NCBI RefSeq assembly: GCF_011305535.1
Contig: NZ_CP049905.1
Coordinates: forward strand, 3,656,001-3,720,000
Length of the DNA: 64,000 nucleotides
Reading direction: 5' to 3'
Source of the DNA: Diaphorobacter sp. HDW4B
GTDB taxonomy: Bacteria; Pseudomonadota; Gammaproteobacteria; Burkholderiales; Burkholderiaceae_C
Within the stretch, counting starts at the first letter, position 1; every line of letters starts with the position of its first letter. The notes below the pieces were generated by a model. The model saw only the letters and a list, made by a program, of their open reading frames with translations. It had not been told where the DNA came from and did not search any database. Of this stretch, positions 54,726-63,845 are shown one piece after another. The translations under genes and the position numbers were made by a program.

Positions 54726-55742
54726 TTACTTGCCCAGCGCCTTCTTCACATACGCGTCGGTGACGAATGCGGAATAGTCGGGTTTGACTTCCTGGATGCG
54801 ACCTTGGGACTTCAGGAAGGTCGCGGTGTTGGACATGGCCTTGGCCGCGCCGCCGCCGAGCCACTGCGCGTTGAGCTGCTCTTCGGCGCTCGGGAATTTG
54901 TAGAGCGACATGGCGGCTGGCACGTCCTTGGGATCGGCCTTGCACCACTTCGCGATGGCCTTCACTTCGGTGGATTCAGGAGTCCACTTGGCGAGGTTGT
55001 CGCGCACCTGTGTGCTCGCGCGGTTCAGGGCCTTCACGAAGGCCACCATGAATTCCGGATTTTCCTGCGCGAACTTCGACGTCACCACGATGCCTTCGAA
55101 GGTGGGGAAACCCATCTGCGCGATGCTGCCGGACGTCGCCAGCACCTTGCCCTTTTGCTTGACCTTGGCGAGCACCGGGTCCCACACGAAGGTGCCGTCG
55201 ATGTCGCCACGCTCCCATGCGGCGGCGATCTCTGGCGGGCGCATGTTCATGATGTTGACCTTGCGCGCGTCCACGCCTTCCTTGCCGAGCGCTGCGATGA
55301 GTTGGTAGTGCGCGGTGGAGACGAACGGCACGCCGATGCGCTTGCCTTCCATGCCCTTCAGGCTGGTGACGCCGCTGCCGTCGCGTGCAACCAGCGCTTC
55401 GGCGCTGGCGATGTCGGCAGACACCCAGAACAGCTTGATGTCCTGGCCCTGGCTGGCGGCTGCGGTCAGCGGGCTCGAACCCAGCTCGCCCATCTGCACG
55501 TCGCCCGATGCCATCGCGCGGATCACGTCGCCACCGCCGGAGAACATGCGCCAGTTGATCTTGTAGCCGGTTTCCTTTTCGATTTCGCCGGATTCCATGA
55601 CGAGACGCAGTGGCACCAGCATGTCCTGATTCGCGAACGTCACCGTTTTCTGCTGCGCATTCGCCAGACCCGAAACACCCGCCAGAGCGAGCGCTGCTGC
55701 TGCGATACCCGTCTTCAGCACCAACCGTTTTTGCATTGTCAT
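54726..55742 (-). CDS. tauA: Taurine-binding protein (set 2)
   Basis: A 338-residue periplasmic binding protein. The ATG at 55742 follows a GGAG site by 9 bases; an in-frame ATG at 55757 lies before that site. The signal peptide (about 1-29) ends [32 protein letters not shown] and [21 protein letters not shown] match TauA. It is preceded by tandem CTGGAC-type boxes and linked to the dissimilatory genes, so taurine uptake for carbon is the likely role. Confidence 0.92.
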   Translation of the reverse strand: MTMQKRLVLKTGIAAAALALAGVSGLANAQQKTVTFANQDMLVPLRLVMESGEIEKETGYKINWRMFSGGGDVIRAMASGDVQMGELGSSPLTAAASQGQDIKLFWVSADIASAEALVARDGSGVTSLKGMEGKRIGVPFVSTAHYQLIAALGKEGVDARKVNIMNMRPPEIAAAWERGDIDGTFVWDPVLAKVKQKGKVLATSGSIAQMGFPTFEGIVVTSKFAQENPEFMVAFVKALNRASTQVRDNLAKWTPESTEVKAIAKWCKADPKDVPAAMSLYKFPSAEEQLNAQWLGGGAAKAMSNTATFLKSQGRIQEVKPDYSAFVTDAYVKKALGK

Positions 55743-55926
55743 TTTGCTTGTCTCCATTGTTTTAGAACGAAATCGTTTGAACTTCAGAGCCGGAAAAACA
55801 CACCCTCTTGTCTGACCCTCTGGCTGTGATGTCGGTTGACCCCTTCTCCGCTCCGAAGGCGAAGGCCCGCGCACGAGATTGGGCGAGCTTTCGACATTGA
55901 ATGTAGTGAGCATCGCGTTGTAGCAA

Positions 55927-55959
55927 GTAGGGCCAGTTGCACTCTATCGTTAGGTCCAG
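55927..55959 (-). promoter_or_regulatory. Tandem TauR-type boxes upstream of tauA (set 2)
   Basis: Read on the minus strand: CTGGACCTAA (55959-55950), 13 bases starting CGATA, then CTGGCCCTAC (55936-55927). The same arrangement occurs upstream of the TauY- and TauX-like genes. Confidence 0.75.
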
Positions 55960-56246
55960 TGCCGAAACGGAGTCGGCTTTGTTGAACAAAGGCATGCAGG
56001 TGTGCTTGTGCGTGCTTCGGGTTTGAATGGTGCCGAGCCTTGCAGGGCGTGGCTTTGCGGCCGATTGGCGGCATGCACCACGGTGGCGCGAAAAGGACAC
56101 TTTGAATGAGCTAGGTGATTTCACTGATCTGCTTTGGAGAGTTGAAAGAAAGTGGGTTTCGCCGCATTTTTTCCAAATGGGGAATGCACGTTGCGAGCAC
56201 CGGCTTTCTTGCAATTCGTGTGCCAGATTTGTTTTGCAAGTTGTTG
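55960..56246. other. Intergenic region between tauA (set 2) and the TauY-like gene
   Basis: Part of a 607-base gap, moderately AT-rich, that separates the set 2 tauA promoter from the terminator of the TauY-like gene. No gene or repeat is recognised. Confidence 0.4.
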
Positions 56247-56291
56247 AAAATAAAAGAAAAAAAGAGGCTCCTCCCTTGCGGGATGAGCCTC
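56247..56291 (-). terminator. Rho-independent terminator of the TauY-like gene
   Basis: Arms GAGGCTC (56264-56270) and GAGCCTC (56285-56291) with inner TCCC/GGGA pairing and loop TTGC. On the minus strand it is followed by a long T-rich run. Confidence 0.85.
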
Positions 56292-56349
56292 GAAAAGTCG
56301 CAGCGGGAGCTACGTTTACGATGAGTGGATGCTTTGGTTCAGCGCAGGA

Positions 56350-57771
56350 TCAGCCTTGCTCGTCCTGACGGTGATACCAGTGATAAAGGAAGCGCTGACC
56401 CATGCGTCGGAATGGTGCAAACGCTTCCGAACGCACCGTGTTGAACACGTTCGGGTACTCCAGTGGGGAGTTGTAGATCGGCAGTTCGAACGCCTTGAGG
56501 TGCTGACCTGCAATGCGCTGCGCCATGCGGCGACCGGCGTGCGCCGAGAACGACACGCCGTTGCCGCCGTAACCCACGGCGTAGAAGATGGACTGCTTGG
56601 GATCGGGCTGCGTGATGCGCGGCATCATGTCGTGGCTCACATCCACCCAGCCCCACCAGGAGTAGTCGATCTTGATGCCCTTGAGCGCCGGGAACTTGTG
56701 GTGCAGACCATCGACGAGCTTGGCCATGTGCACTGGGTTGGGCGCGTCGGCACCGGTGATGGAGCTGCGGCTGCCGATCTGCACGCGGTTGTCGGGCAGG
56801 CGGCGGTAATAGAAGCGCAGCGTGCGCGTGTCGGTGATGACCTGCGTGGTCTTGAAGTTGGTGGCTTCGAGTTCTTCAGGTGTGAGCGGACGCGTGACCA
56901 GCGAGTTCGACAGGATCGGCATGATCTTGTTGCGCAGGCTCGAATGCAGCTTGTTGCTGGTGTAGCCACCGGTGGCGAAGCCGACCGACTTGGCCTTGAC
57001 GATGCCGCCCGGTGTGCGCAGATAGTGCACACCGTTCCTGGTTTCCACATCCAGCACGGGGCTGGCGGGGTGAACCTTCACGCCGAGCGAGCGGGCCTTG
57101 CGCATGTAGGCAAAGGCAAGCTTGAGCGGGTGCACGCCGATGCCGTCGGGCTCGTGCATGGCGCCGAAACTGTCGTTGTCGTTGACCCAGTCACGCGCCA
57201 CTTCTTCTTTGGAAAGCATCTTGGCGTCGTAGCCGAAGACGTCGCGCATGAGCTTGGTTTCGCTGCGCAGAAAGTCCATCTTCTTTTCGCGGTGCGCGAT
57301 GTAGAGGTGACCACCGGGCTGCGGTTCGCATTCGGGGAATTCGGCGACCAGATCCTTGAAGGTTTGAAAGCCTTCGCGGATTTCGGCGTCGAGCTTGAGG
57401 GCGGTTTCCTTGCCCCAGCGTTCGACCCAGCCTGAGCGGTACAGGCGACCGCTGGCGTTCTGGCCCTGACCGCCGTTGCGGCTGGTGCAGCCCCAGGCGC
57501 TTTGGTTGGCTTCGAGCACGATGGCCTTGATGCCATGTTCGCGGGCGAGGAACAGGGCGGTGGACAGGCCTGTGAAGCCCGAACCCACGATGACCACATC
57601 GGCCTCGATGTCGCCGCTGATCGGGCCGTCATCTTCGGGTGGAATGCCAGCCGTGCCGACCCAGTAAGTCGGCGCATAGCCCGTGCCTTGACCGGGCGTT
57701 GGCATGACCAGCGGGTCGTATTGTGGGTCGTAAGGGCGCATGTAGTTTGGGCGCACGTCCTCTGCCTTCAT
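56350..57771 (-). CDS. tauY: FAD-dependent oxidoreductase, TauY-like (taurine dehydrogenase large subunit)
   Basis: A 473-residue flavoprotein of the glycine/D-amino-acid oxidase type. The FAD loop is VVIVGSGFTGLSTA (59-72), and the C-terminal AVGYGGNGVSFSAHAGRRMA closes the FAD site. In known taurine dehydrogenase systems TauY with TauX oxidises taurine to sulfoacetaldehyde and ammonia, passing electrons to the respiratory chain. The context (tauABC, xsc, pta, NTF2-like partner, MocR regulator) supports this. The ATG at 57771 follows a GGAGACA site. A related gamma-glutamyl-amine or other amine oxidase is the alternative. Confidence 0.8.
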   Translation of the reverse strand: MKAEDVRPNYMRPYDPQYDPLVMPTPGQGTGYAPTYWVGTAGIPPEDDGPISGDIEADVVIVGSGFTGLSTALFLAREHGIKAIVLEANQSAWGCTSRNGGQGQNASGRLYRSGWVERWGKETALKLDAEIREGFQTFKDLVAEFPECEPQPGGHLYIAHREKKMDFLRSETKLMRDVFGYDAKMLSKEEVARDWVNDNDSFGAMHEPDGIGVHPLKLAFAYMRKARSLGVKVHPASPVLDVETRNGVHYLRTPGGIVKAKSVGFATGGYTSNKLHSSLRNKIMPILSNSLVTRPLTPEELEATNFKTTQVITDTRTLRFYYRRLPDNRVQIGSRSSITGADAPNPVHMAKLVDGLHHKFPALKGIKIDYSWWGWVDVSHDMMPRITQPDPKQSIFYAVGYGGNGVSFSAHAGRRMAQRIAGQHLKAFELPIYNSPLEYPNVFNTVRSEAFAPFRRMGQRFLYHWYHRQDEQG

Positions 57772-57911
57772 CGTGTTGTCTCCTTGCGGGCCGCAGGTTT
57801 TTTTGCTGTCGGCGCCAACGTCCAAAAGTTTGAAATCTGGTGGGTCAAAACGCGTCGCAAGCACGCTCGTTTGACTGTGGAGGTCAGCATATCCAGCCGT
57901 CTGCGGCGCAG

Positions 57912-57944
57912 TTAGCGCCAGAGGGGAGGTTTCCATAGGTCCAG
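57912..57944 (-). promoter_or_regulatory. Tandem TauR-type boxes upstream of the TauY-like gene
   Basis: Read on the minus strand: CTGGACCTAT (57944-57935), a 13-base spacer, then CTGGCGCTAA (57921-57912). The 23-base period is the same as at the other two promoters. Confidence 0.7.
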
Positions 57945-57972
57945 ATGGGCGGTTTTTTGACCCGTGGATCCA

Positions 57973-58005
57973 CTGGACTTAACGATAAGTGGGTGCTGGT
58001 TCTAC
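57973..58005 (+). promoter_or_regulatory. Tandem TauR-type boxes upstream of the TauX-like gene
   Basis: CTGGACTTAA (57973-57982), a 13-base spacer starting CGATA, then CTGGTTCTAC (57996-58005). The first box equals the motif I recall for TauR of Rhodobacter capsulatus. Confidence 0.75.
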
Positions 58006-58108
58006 GAATCCGCCGCCAGCCTGCCTAACATGCGTCCCATCGTTTCGTTTTGCCGTGCGCAGTTTTCATGCGCAGCGGCAGGTTTTCATTCAAGGATCAG
58101 GAGACAAC

Positions 58109-58513
58109 ATGAGCACCAACAGCTCCAATCAGCCCGACGCACAATTTCTGGCACGCTTTGCAGAAGCATGGAACAAGCACGACATCGACGCGCTGATGAG
58201 CTTCATGGCCGACGACTGCGTGTTCCACGCGGTGGCGGGTCCTGACGAACTGGGCAAGAGCTTCATCGGCCGCGAACAGGTCCGCGAAGGCTTCATGGCA
58301 GCCTGGGGCGCATTCCCCGACGCCGCATGGCTGGATGGCGACCACTGGGTCAACGGCGACCGCGGCGTATCCGAATCGACGTTCAAGGGAACGGCAGCCG
58401 ACGGCTCGCGCGTGGAAGCGCGCATGGTCGACATCTTCACGTTCAAGGACGGCAAGATCGCCGTGAAGAACGCCTTCCGCAAGAACCGTCCTGCACTGGC
58501 CAAGGCGGCCTGA
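58109..58513 (+). CDS. tauX: NTF2/SnoaL-like protein, TauX-like (taurine dehydrogenase small subunit)
   Basis: A 134-residue single-domain protein of the NTF2/SnoaL fold, with phrases FAEAWNKHDIDALMSFMADDCVFHAVAG and DIFTFKDGKIAVKNAF typical of the fold. In taurine dehydrogenase the small subunit TauX is of this kind, and its divergent placement from tauY with shared boxes fits. An AGGAG site precedes the ATG at 58109. A different NTF2-like role cannot be excluded. Confidence 0.75.
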   Translation: MSTNSSNQPDAQFLARFAEAWNKHDIDALMSFMADDCVFHAVAGPDELGKSFIGREQVREGFMAAWGAFPDAAWLDGDHWVNGDRGVSESTFKGTAADGSRVEARMVDIFTFKDGKIAVKNAFRKNRPALAKAA

Positions 58514-58772
58514 GCGAGCGGTTTCTCGACCGACAATCCATAGACCGCAAGGTCACAGTCAGCGCGACAGTTCGATATCGCCACGTTCAAGGTTTTGAGC
58601 GTGGCTTGTCGGGCCCTGCTCGCTGCTGATTTCTCCACACACTCGACGGACAAACCGGACACAGACGCCGGTCCGGCCAGCTGCGCGCACGTTTCTTGCA
58701 AAACGCAGGCCATGAATGCAGCGCAGCACAGGCAGAGCCAGAACATCCTCATAAAAAAGGAGACATCACATC

Positions 58773-60209
58773 ATGCATAACCCCCAAACAGCCTCGGGGC
58801 TGTCGACCGGACTGAAAGAACGCCACATGACCATGATCGCCCTCGGTGGCGTGATCGGTGCTGGTTTGTTCATCGGCTCGGGCGTCGTCATCAAACAGGC
58901 GGGCCCTGCGGCCGTCATTTCCTTTCTGATCACCGGCCTGCTGGTCGTGCTGGTGATGCGCATGCTCGGCGAGCTGGCCTGTGCCATGCCCAGCGGCGGC
59001 TCGTTCTACGAGTACTCGCGTGAGGCGTTCGCCGATCATCCCGGCCTGTCCCGACTCGCGGGCTTTCTGACCGGTTGGATGTACTGGTATTTCTGGGTGA
59101 TCGTGGTCGCGCTCGAAGCCGTGGCCGGTGCCGATCTGCTGCGCTACTGGCTGCCGAATGTGGATGGCTGGATCATCAGTCTCGTGCTGCTCGTGATGCT
59201 CACGCTCACCAATCTGGTGTCGGTGAAATCGTTTGGCGAATTCGAGTTCTGGTTCTCGTCCATCAAGGTCGCGGCCATCGTCGTGTTTCTGTTCATCGCC
59301 GGCGTGCATGTGCTGGGCTGGACTCCGGGCGCGAACGGTCTGCAGATCGCCAACCTCACGCAGCACGGCGGCTTTGCGCCCAATGGCTGGATTCCCGTGC
59401 TGACCGGCGCAGTGGCTGCCACTGGCTTTTACTTCGGTGCCGAGATCGTGACGATCGCCGCTGCCGAAACCGCAGAGCCGCAAAAGGCCGTCGCCAAGGC
59501 CACGAATTCTGTGATCACGCGCGTGCTGGTTTTCTATGTCGGCTCGGTGCTGCTGGTGGCCTGCCTGGTGCCATGGAACAGCAAGGACATCGCCACGCCT
59601 TACGTGAGCGCACTGAACGCCATGGGCGTGCCCGCTGCAGCGCAGATCATGAACGCCATCGTGCTGACGGCTGTGCTGTCTGCGCTGAACTCCGGTCTTT
59701 ATGCTTCGTCGCGCATGCTGTTTGCATTGACCAAGCGCGGTGATGCGCCCAAGTCGCTCGCCAAGGTCAGCAAGAACGGCGTGCCGGTGCGTGCGATTCT
59801 GATCGCCACGCTGTTTGGTTACGGCGCGATCGTGATGTCGTATGTCTCGCCGGATACGGTGTTTGCGTTCCTCGTGAACTCGTACGGTACGGTCGCGATT
59901 TTTGTCTACATCCTGATCGCGATTTCGCAACTGCGCCTGCGCAAGCGTCTGGAGCGCGAAGCACCGCATCTGCTGAAGGTGCGCATGTGGTGCTTTCCGT
60001 ATCTCACTTATCTGGCGATTGCCGGCATGTGCTCCATCGTGATTGCGATGGCGTTCATTCCGGAGCAACGCACGCCGTTGATGCTGGGGGTGGCGAGCTT
60101 GGGGATTCTCCTTGTCGCGTATTTCATTCGTCATCTGATCAATGGAGGCAAGACCCCAGACGATCGCAAGCCCGCGAATTTCAAACCAACGAAGTTGAAG
60201 AAGAGCTGA
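58773..60209 (+). CDS. APC-family amino acid/amine permease
   Basis: A 478-residue inner-membrane transporter with about 12 helices. Helix 1 has IALGGVIGAGLFIGSG, like the GabP/ProY/AroP group of the amino acid transporter family, and EIVTIAAAETAEPQKAVAKA marks the helix 6-7 region. A GGAG site precedes the ATG. It is 260 bases downstream of the TauX-like gene and may import taurine, GABA or a related amine; inference from context. Confidence 0.87.
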   Translation: MHNPQTASGLSTGLKERHMTMIALGGVIGAGLFIGSGVVIKQAGPAAVISFLITGLLVVLVMRMLGELACAMPSGGSFYEYSREAFADHPGLSRLAGFLTGWMYWYFWVIVVALEAVAGADLLRYWLPNVDGWIISLVLLVMLTLTNLVSVKSFGEFEFWFSSIKVAAIVVFLFIAGVHVLGWTPGANGLQIANLTQHGGFAPNGWIPVLTGAVAATGFYFGAEIVTIAAAETAEPQKAVAKATNSVITRVLVFYVGSVLLVACLVPWNSKDIATPYVSALNAMGVPAAAQIMNAIVLTAVLSALNSGLYASSRMLFALTKRGDAPKSLAKVSKNGVPVRAILIATLFGYGAIVMSYVSPDTVFAFLVNSYGTVAIFVYILIAISQLRLRKRLEREAPHLLKVRMWCFPYLTYLAIAGMCSIVIAMAFIPEQRTPLMLGVASLGILLVAYFIRHLINGGKTPDDRKPANFKPTKLKKS

Positions 60210-60290
60210 GTTGAACTGACTTCAATGTGGGTGTTTGGGCCGCGTGACGAATTTGGATGTTTGTTCGCGGTCTGAGAGTCTTCGTTTTGA

Positions 60291-60393
60291 GGTGGCGATA
60301 TAGGCCCTCATGCGTCGTTGTCGAAGCCTTGCCGTACCGAAGTACTGTCAGCGGCTTCACGCCTAGCCTGAGGGCCTATCTCACCATTGGGGT
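60291..60393 (+). repeat. Dispersed structured repeat, copy 2
   Basis: Close match to 17315-17419. The outer arms ATAGGCCCTCA and TGAGGGCCTAT pair perfectly over 11 bases, and an inner hairpin has arms GAAGCC/GGCTTC and GTAC/GTAC with loop CGAA. With the terminator at 60458 it occupies most of the gap between the permease and tauR. Weaker similarity to copy 1 continues for about 40 bases beyond the stem. Confidence 0.88.
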
Positions 60394-60457
60394 GTTCTGT
60401 TCAAACGCTTTGCTCGCTGCGGAGCTTGTGGTTTGAATACCTTCGTTGTTTGAAAAA

Positions 60458-60492
60458 AGCCCCGTCAACTTTTTGAGTTGACGGGGCTTTTG
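60458..60492. terminator. Bidirectional terminator between the permease and tauR
   Basis: A perfect 13-base stem, AGCCCCGTCAACT (60458-60470) and its complement (60476-60488), with loop TTTTG. It is followed by a T-run on the plus strand and, because of the preceding A-run, also by a T-run on the minus strand. Confidence 0.93.
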
Positions 60493-60514
60493 CTTGGCTT
60501 GTCTTCTTTGCTTT

Positions 60515-62083
60515 TCAAACTTCTCGCATCGCTTGTGCGAGGGCTTGAATGCCTTGCGGGATCTTCTGTGCTGGGATGGACTGGTATCCAAGCCGGATGA
60601 AATTGCCCGGCGCTACAGGCGATTTGAAGAAGATGTCGCCGGGTTCGATCAGCACGCCATGTTTGGCGGCGCTGCGTGCCAGTGCGAGGGCGGAGACATG
60701 GTCGGGCAGTTGCACCCAGCAGGAGCCGCCGCCGCGCACGGGGGTGATGCGGCATTCGGGCAGGTGCTCGGTCATGGCGGTGATCAGTGCGGCGTGGCGT
60801 TCTTTTTGCGCTTGGGCGAGGCGGCGCAGTTGGGCTTCGTAGTGGCCCAGCGAGATGAACATCGCCAGCGTGCGTTGCACGAAGGTGGTGGGGTGGCGGA
60901 TCATCAGGCGGCGCAGCGCGCGCAGTTCCTGCAGCAGCTCGGGCGCGGCGACGATGTAGCCGATGCGCAGGCCCGGTGCAAGGCTTTTGGAGAGGCTGCC
61001 CACGTAGATCACGCGGTTGCTGCGGTCCAGGCTCTTGAGAGCGGGCACGGGCTGGTCGTCGAAACTGCTTTCGCTTTCGTAGTCGTCCTCGATGAGGATG
61101 ATGTCCTCTTCCTGCGCCATGTTGAGCAGCGCGTGGCGGCGCTCCAGCGGCATGGTCACGCCCGTGGGGCACTGGTGGCTGGGGGTGACATACAGATAGT
61201 CCAGATCGCGCAGATCGGTCGACAGTGGCAGGCCGTCACCGTCGACCTGCATGAACTTGAGCTGCGAGGTGCGGCTGGTGAAGATGTTGCGCGCGTCGGG
61301 ATAACCGGGGTCTTCCATGCCGACGTGCGAGTCGTCGCGCAGCAGCAGGTCACCCACCATGTAGAGCGCATGCTGCGCGCCCACGGTGATGATGATTTCC
61401 TCGGGTGAGGCCCAGACCCCACGGCGCGGCAGCACCTTGGTCTGGATCTGGTGGATCAGGCTGTCGTCGTCGCGCGTGATGTAGTCGGGCGCCCATTGCT
61501 GGATGTCGAGCACGCTCAGCGCCTTGAGGCAGCATTCGCGCCATGCGGCGGTGGGAAACAGGTCCTTGTCGAACTGGCCGTAGAGAAACGGGTAGGGGAA
61601 GTCCTGCCAGTTCTGCTCCTTGACGATGCTGCGCTGCTGGCTGGGGCGCAGCCACAGGCGCTGGTTCCAGTCGGTGGGGTGGATGCCGCCGTTGCCTGCG
61701 TTGTGGGGATTGCCGGCATCGTCGCTCGCGGGTTCGGTGGCGGGCGCAGTCGTCATCACCTGCAGCTTGCGGCCCTGGAGCACGTCGGGGTGAATGAAGT
61801 GGCCCTTGCGTTGGCGACTCAGCAGAAACTCTTCTTCGGTCAACTGCTGGAACGCGAGCACCACGGTGATGCGGCCCACGCTCAGATGGCGCGCCAGTTC
61901 GCGGCTGGAGGGAACCGGGTCGCCGGGCGTGAGCACGCCGGTCAGGATCGCATCGACAAACATCTCGCGGATCTGGCCCTGAAGGCTCAGACCGGGCTTG
62001 GCGCTGCGCTGGAACAATTGCTCCCACATCGCGCCGGAGGGCGTCGTTGCATGCGCAGGTGTTCGGGAATCCGTCGTCGTCAT
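60515..62083 (-). CDS. tauR: MocR-family regulator, TauR-like
   Basis: A 522-residue fusion of a GntR-type winged helix (about 30-100, VPSSRELARHLSVGRITVVLA) and a fold-type I aminotransferase-like domain that binds pyridoxal phosphate. The PLP Lys is Lys366 in VGSLSKSLAPGLRIG. TauR of this class activates taurine dissimilation genes by binding tandem CTGGAC-type boxes; three such pairs occur in this locus. It is convergent with the permease. GabR- or EnuR-type function is the main alternative. Confidence 0.85.
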   Translation of the reverse strand: MTTTDSRTPAHATTPSGAMWEQLFQRSAKPGLSLQGQIREMFVDAILTGVLTPGDPVPSSRELARHLSVGRITVVLAFQQLTEEEFLLSRQRKGHFIHPDVLQGRKLQVMTTAPATEPASDDAGNPHNAGNGGIHPTDWNQRLWLRPSQQRSIVKEQNWQDFPYPFLYGQFDKDLFPTAAWRECCLKALSVLDIQQWAPDYITRDDDSLIHQIQTKVLPRRGVWASPEEIIITVGAQHALYMVGDLLLRDDSHVGMEDPGYPDARNIFTSRTSQLKFMQVDGDGLPLSTDLRDLDYLYVTPSHQCPTGVTMPLERRHALLNMAQEEDIILIEDDYESESSFDDQPVPALKSLDRSNRVIYVGSLSKSLAPGLRIGYIVAAPELLQELRALRRLMIRHPTTFVQRTLAMFISLGHYEAQLRRLAQAQKERHAALITAMTEHLPECRITPVRGGGSCWVQLPDHVSALALARSAAKHGVLIEPGDIFFKSPVAPGNFIRLGYQSIPAQKIPQGIQALAQAMREV

Positions 62084-62313
62084 TTACCTTCTTCTTGTCT
62101 TTGTCATCCTTGGCTGCGGCCATCGCTTGCGGCGGGCTGCAGGCTCGTGTCGCCGCGTCTGTCCTGTCCATGCAGGGTTGACGAAGGGCGAGCGCAAGCA
62201 TCATTGTCGAAATCCACTGCACGGGGCAAGCGGATTTGTAATTTGACACGCTTGGGAGCCGCTCTGCGCGTTCCAAGGGTATTTACGAAGATTTTTTCAA
62301 AAAGATGGCGAAT

Positions 62314-62344
62314 TTGATTTCGGGTCAAAAAATGCCGCTATAAT
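62314..62344 (+). promoter_or_regulatory. Candidate promoter of tRNA-Arg
   Basis: TTGATT at 62314-62319 and a perfect TATAAT at 62339-62344 with 19-base spacing. The -10 is 15 bases before the tRNA. Confidence 0.5.
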
Positions 62345-62359
62345 TCATAGCTTCAGCAA

Positions 62360-62436
62360 GCGGCTGTAGCTCAGCTGGATAGAGTACTTGGCTACGAACC
62401 AAGGGGTCGTGGGTTCGATTCCTGCCAGCCGCACCA
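62360..62436 (+). tRNA. tRNA-Arg(ACG)
   Basis: A complete class I tRNA. The acceptor stem is GCGGCTG/CAGCCGC, the anticodon stem CTTGG/CCAAG holds the loop CTACGAA with anticodon ACG, the T loop contains GTTCGATTC, and CCA is encoded. Position 34 A is expected to be edited to inosine, so it reads CGU, CGC and CGA. Confidence 0.97.
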
Positions 62437-62442
62437 AACGTG

Positions 62443-62475
62443 AAGCCCCAGAACATTTATGTTCTGGGGCTTTTT
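62443..62475 (+). terminator. Rho-independent terminator of tRNA-Arg
   Basis: AGCCCCAGAAC (62444-62454) and its complement (62461-62471), followed by TTTTT. It lies 7 bases after the tRNA. Confidence 0.93.
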
Positions 62476-62520
62476 CGTTTTTGCTTTTCGTCCCGTGTCG
62501 TTTGGATTGTCGCTCGTTTT

Positions 62521-62577
62521 GGGGTGGTGACATAGGCCTTCGCGTCGCGCCTGAAGGCCTATCTCACGATTGGGGTA
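62521..62577 (+). repeat. Dispersed structured repeat, short copy 3
   Basis: It shares the flanks GGGGTGGTGA and ATTGGGGT and the outer stem with copies 1 and 2 but lacks the inner hairpin. The stem is ATAGGCCTTC (62532-62541) paired with GAAGGCCTAT (62553-62562). A base pair changed from C-G to T-A on both sides relative to copy 2 keeps the stem intact. Confidence 0.8.
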
Positions 62578-62645
62578 GTGGCTTTGGTGCCCACTGCGCT
62601 TCGCGGGCTCGCTCCGGCCAGCGGGATCGGGGGCTGGTTCATTTG

Positions 62646-63839
62646 TCAGGTGATGCGCAACAGGGCTGCGGCGTCTCGTGCTGCCACTCGGCCCTCATCC
62701 GTGGGGATGACCCAGACTTCCACTTTGCTGTCCTGCGCATGGATCGCGGACGGGTGCTTGCCGCCTGCGTTCTGGTTGCGTTCTTCGTCGATGTGGATGC
62801 CCAGCCACGCGAGTCGTTGGCAGGCTTGTGCGCGCAGGCTGGGGTCGTTTTCGCCGATACCGCCGCTGAAGGCGAGTACATCGAGGCCTTCGAGCGTTGC
62901 GATGAGGGCGCCTGTTTCGCGCACCACGCTGTGGGTGAATTGGTCGATGGCTTGCTTCGCGTGTTCGCTGGTGTCGGCACGCAGCGTGCGCATGTCGGCG
63001 CTGATGCCGGAGACGCCGAGCAGGCCGCTTTCCTTGTAGAGCAGGGCTTCGATGCGCGCGTGGTCCCAGCCTTGTTCCATCAGGTAGAGCAGCACGCCGG
63101 GATCGATGTTGCCGCAGCGCGATCCCATCATCAGGCCGTCGAGTGCGGAAAAGCCCATGGTGGTGGCGATGCTGGTGCCGTTCAATGTGGCGCACAGGCT
63201 TGCGCCGCTGCCGAGATGCGCCATCACCACGCGTTGGTTGGCGCGCTTGCTGCGCTCTTGCAGCACGGACTGGATGTACTGATACGAAAGCCCGTGAAAG
63301 CCGTAGCGGCGAATGCCTTGTTGCTCGCTCAAATCGCGGGGCAGGGCAAAGGCGCGGTTGCGTTCGGGCATGTGCGCGTGGAATGCGGTGTCGAAACACG
63401 CGACCTGCGGCACGAGCGGAAAGGCTTCGCGAAAGCGGCGAATGCCTTCGATGTTGTGCGGCTGGTGCAGCGGCGCGAGCGAGTTGAATTGCACAAGGCG
63501 TTCCAGCACCGCATCATCGATCAGCACGCTGCTGGTGTAGACGCCGCCACCATGCACCACGCGGTGCGCGATGGCCTGGATTTCGGGCAAGCCTTCGAGC
63601 TTGGGAACGAGCGCGCGCAACTCGTCCAGCGATGCCTTGAAGGCGGTGTTGCCGTCGGGCACGGCAAGCGATCCGTTGAATTTTTCTTCGCGGTATTTCC
63701 AGCCGAATTCAGGCGTTCCGCCTGGCTGCAGACCCTGCACCGAACCCGCAAGAATTTCAGGAAGCACCTGTCCGTTGAGCACCGGGTGCAGCGAGAATTT
63801 GAGCGACGACGAGCCCGCATTGATTGCAAGAATGGCCAT
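62646..63839 (-). CDS. ackA: Acetate kinase
   Basis: A 397-residue enzyme that makes acetate and ATP from acetyl phosphate and ADP (reversible). The N-terminal MAILAINAGSSSLKF is the family phosphate-binding motif, and IAHRVVHGGG, HLGSGASLCATLNG and FSGGIGEN are further signatures. It lies 6 bases after a pta gene on the same strand, an operon for overflow or recovery of acetyl phosphate, here useful for the product of Xsc. Propionate kinase is less likely. Confidence 0.95.
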   Translation of the reverse strand: MAILAINAGSSSLKFSLHPVLNGQVLPEILAGSVQGLQPGGTPEFGWKYREEKFNGSLAVPDGNTAFKASLDELRALVPKLEGLPEIQAIAHRVVHGGGVYTSSVLIDDAVLERLVQFNSLAPLHQPHNIEGIRRFREAFPLVPQVACFDTAFHAHMPERNRAFALPRDLSEQQGIRRYGFHGLSYQYIQSVLQERSKRANQRVVMAHLGSGASLCATLNGTSIATTMGFSALDGLMMGSRCGNIDPGVLLYLMEQGWDHARIEALLYKESGLLGVSGISADMRTLRADTSEHAKQAIDQFTHSVVRETGALIATLEGLDVLAFSGGIGENDPSLRAQACQRLAWLGIHIDEERNQNAGGKHPSAIHAQDSKVEVWVIPTDEGRVAARDAAALLRIT

Positions 63840-63845
63840 GCTGCT

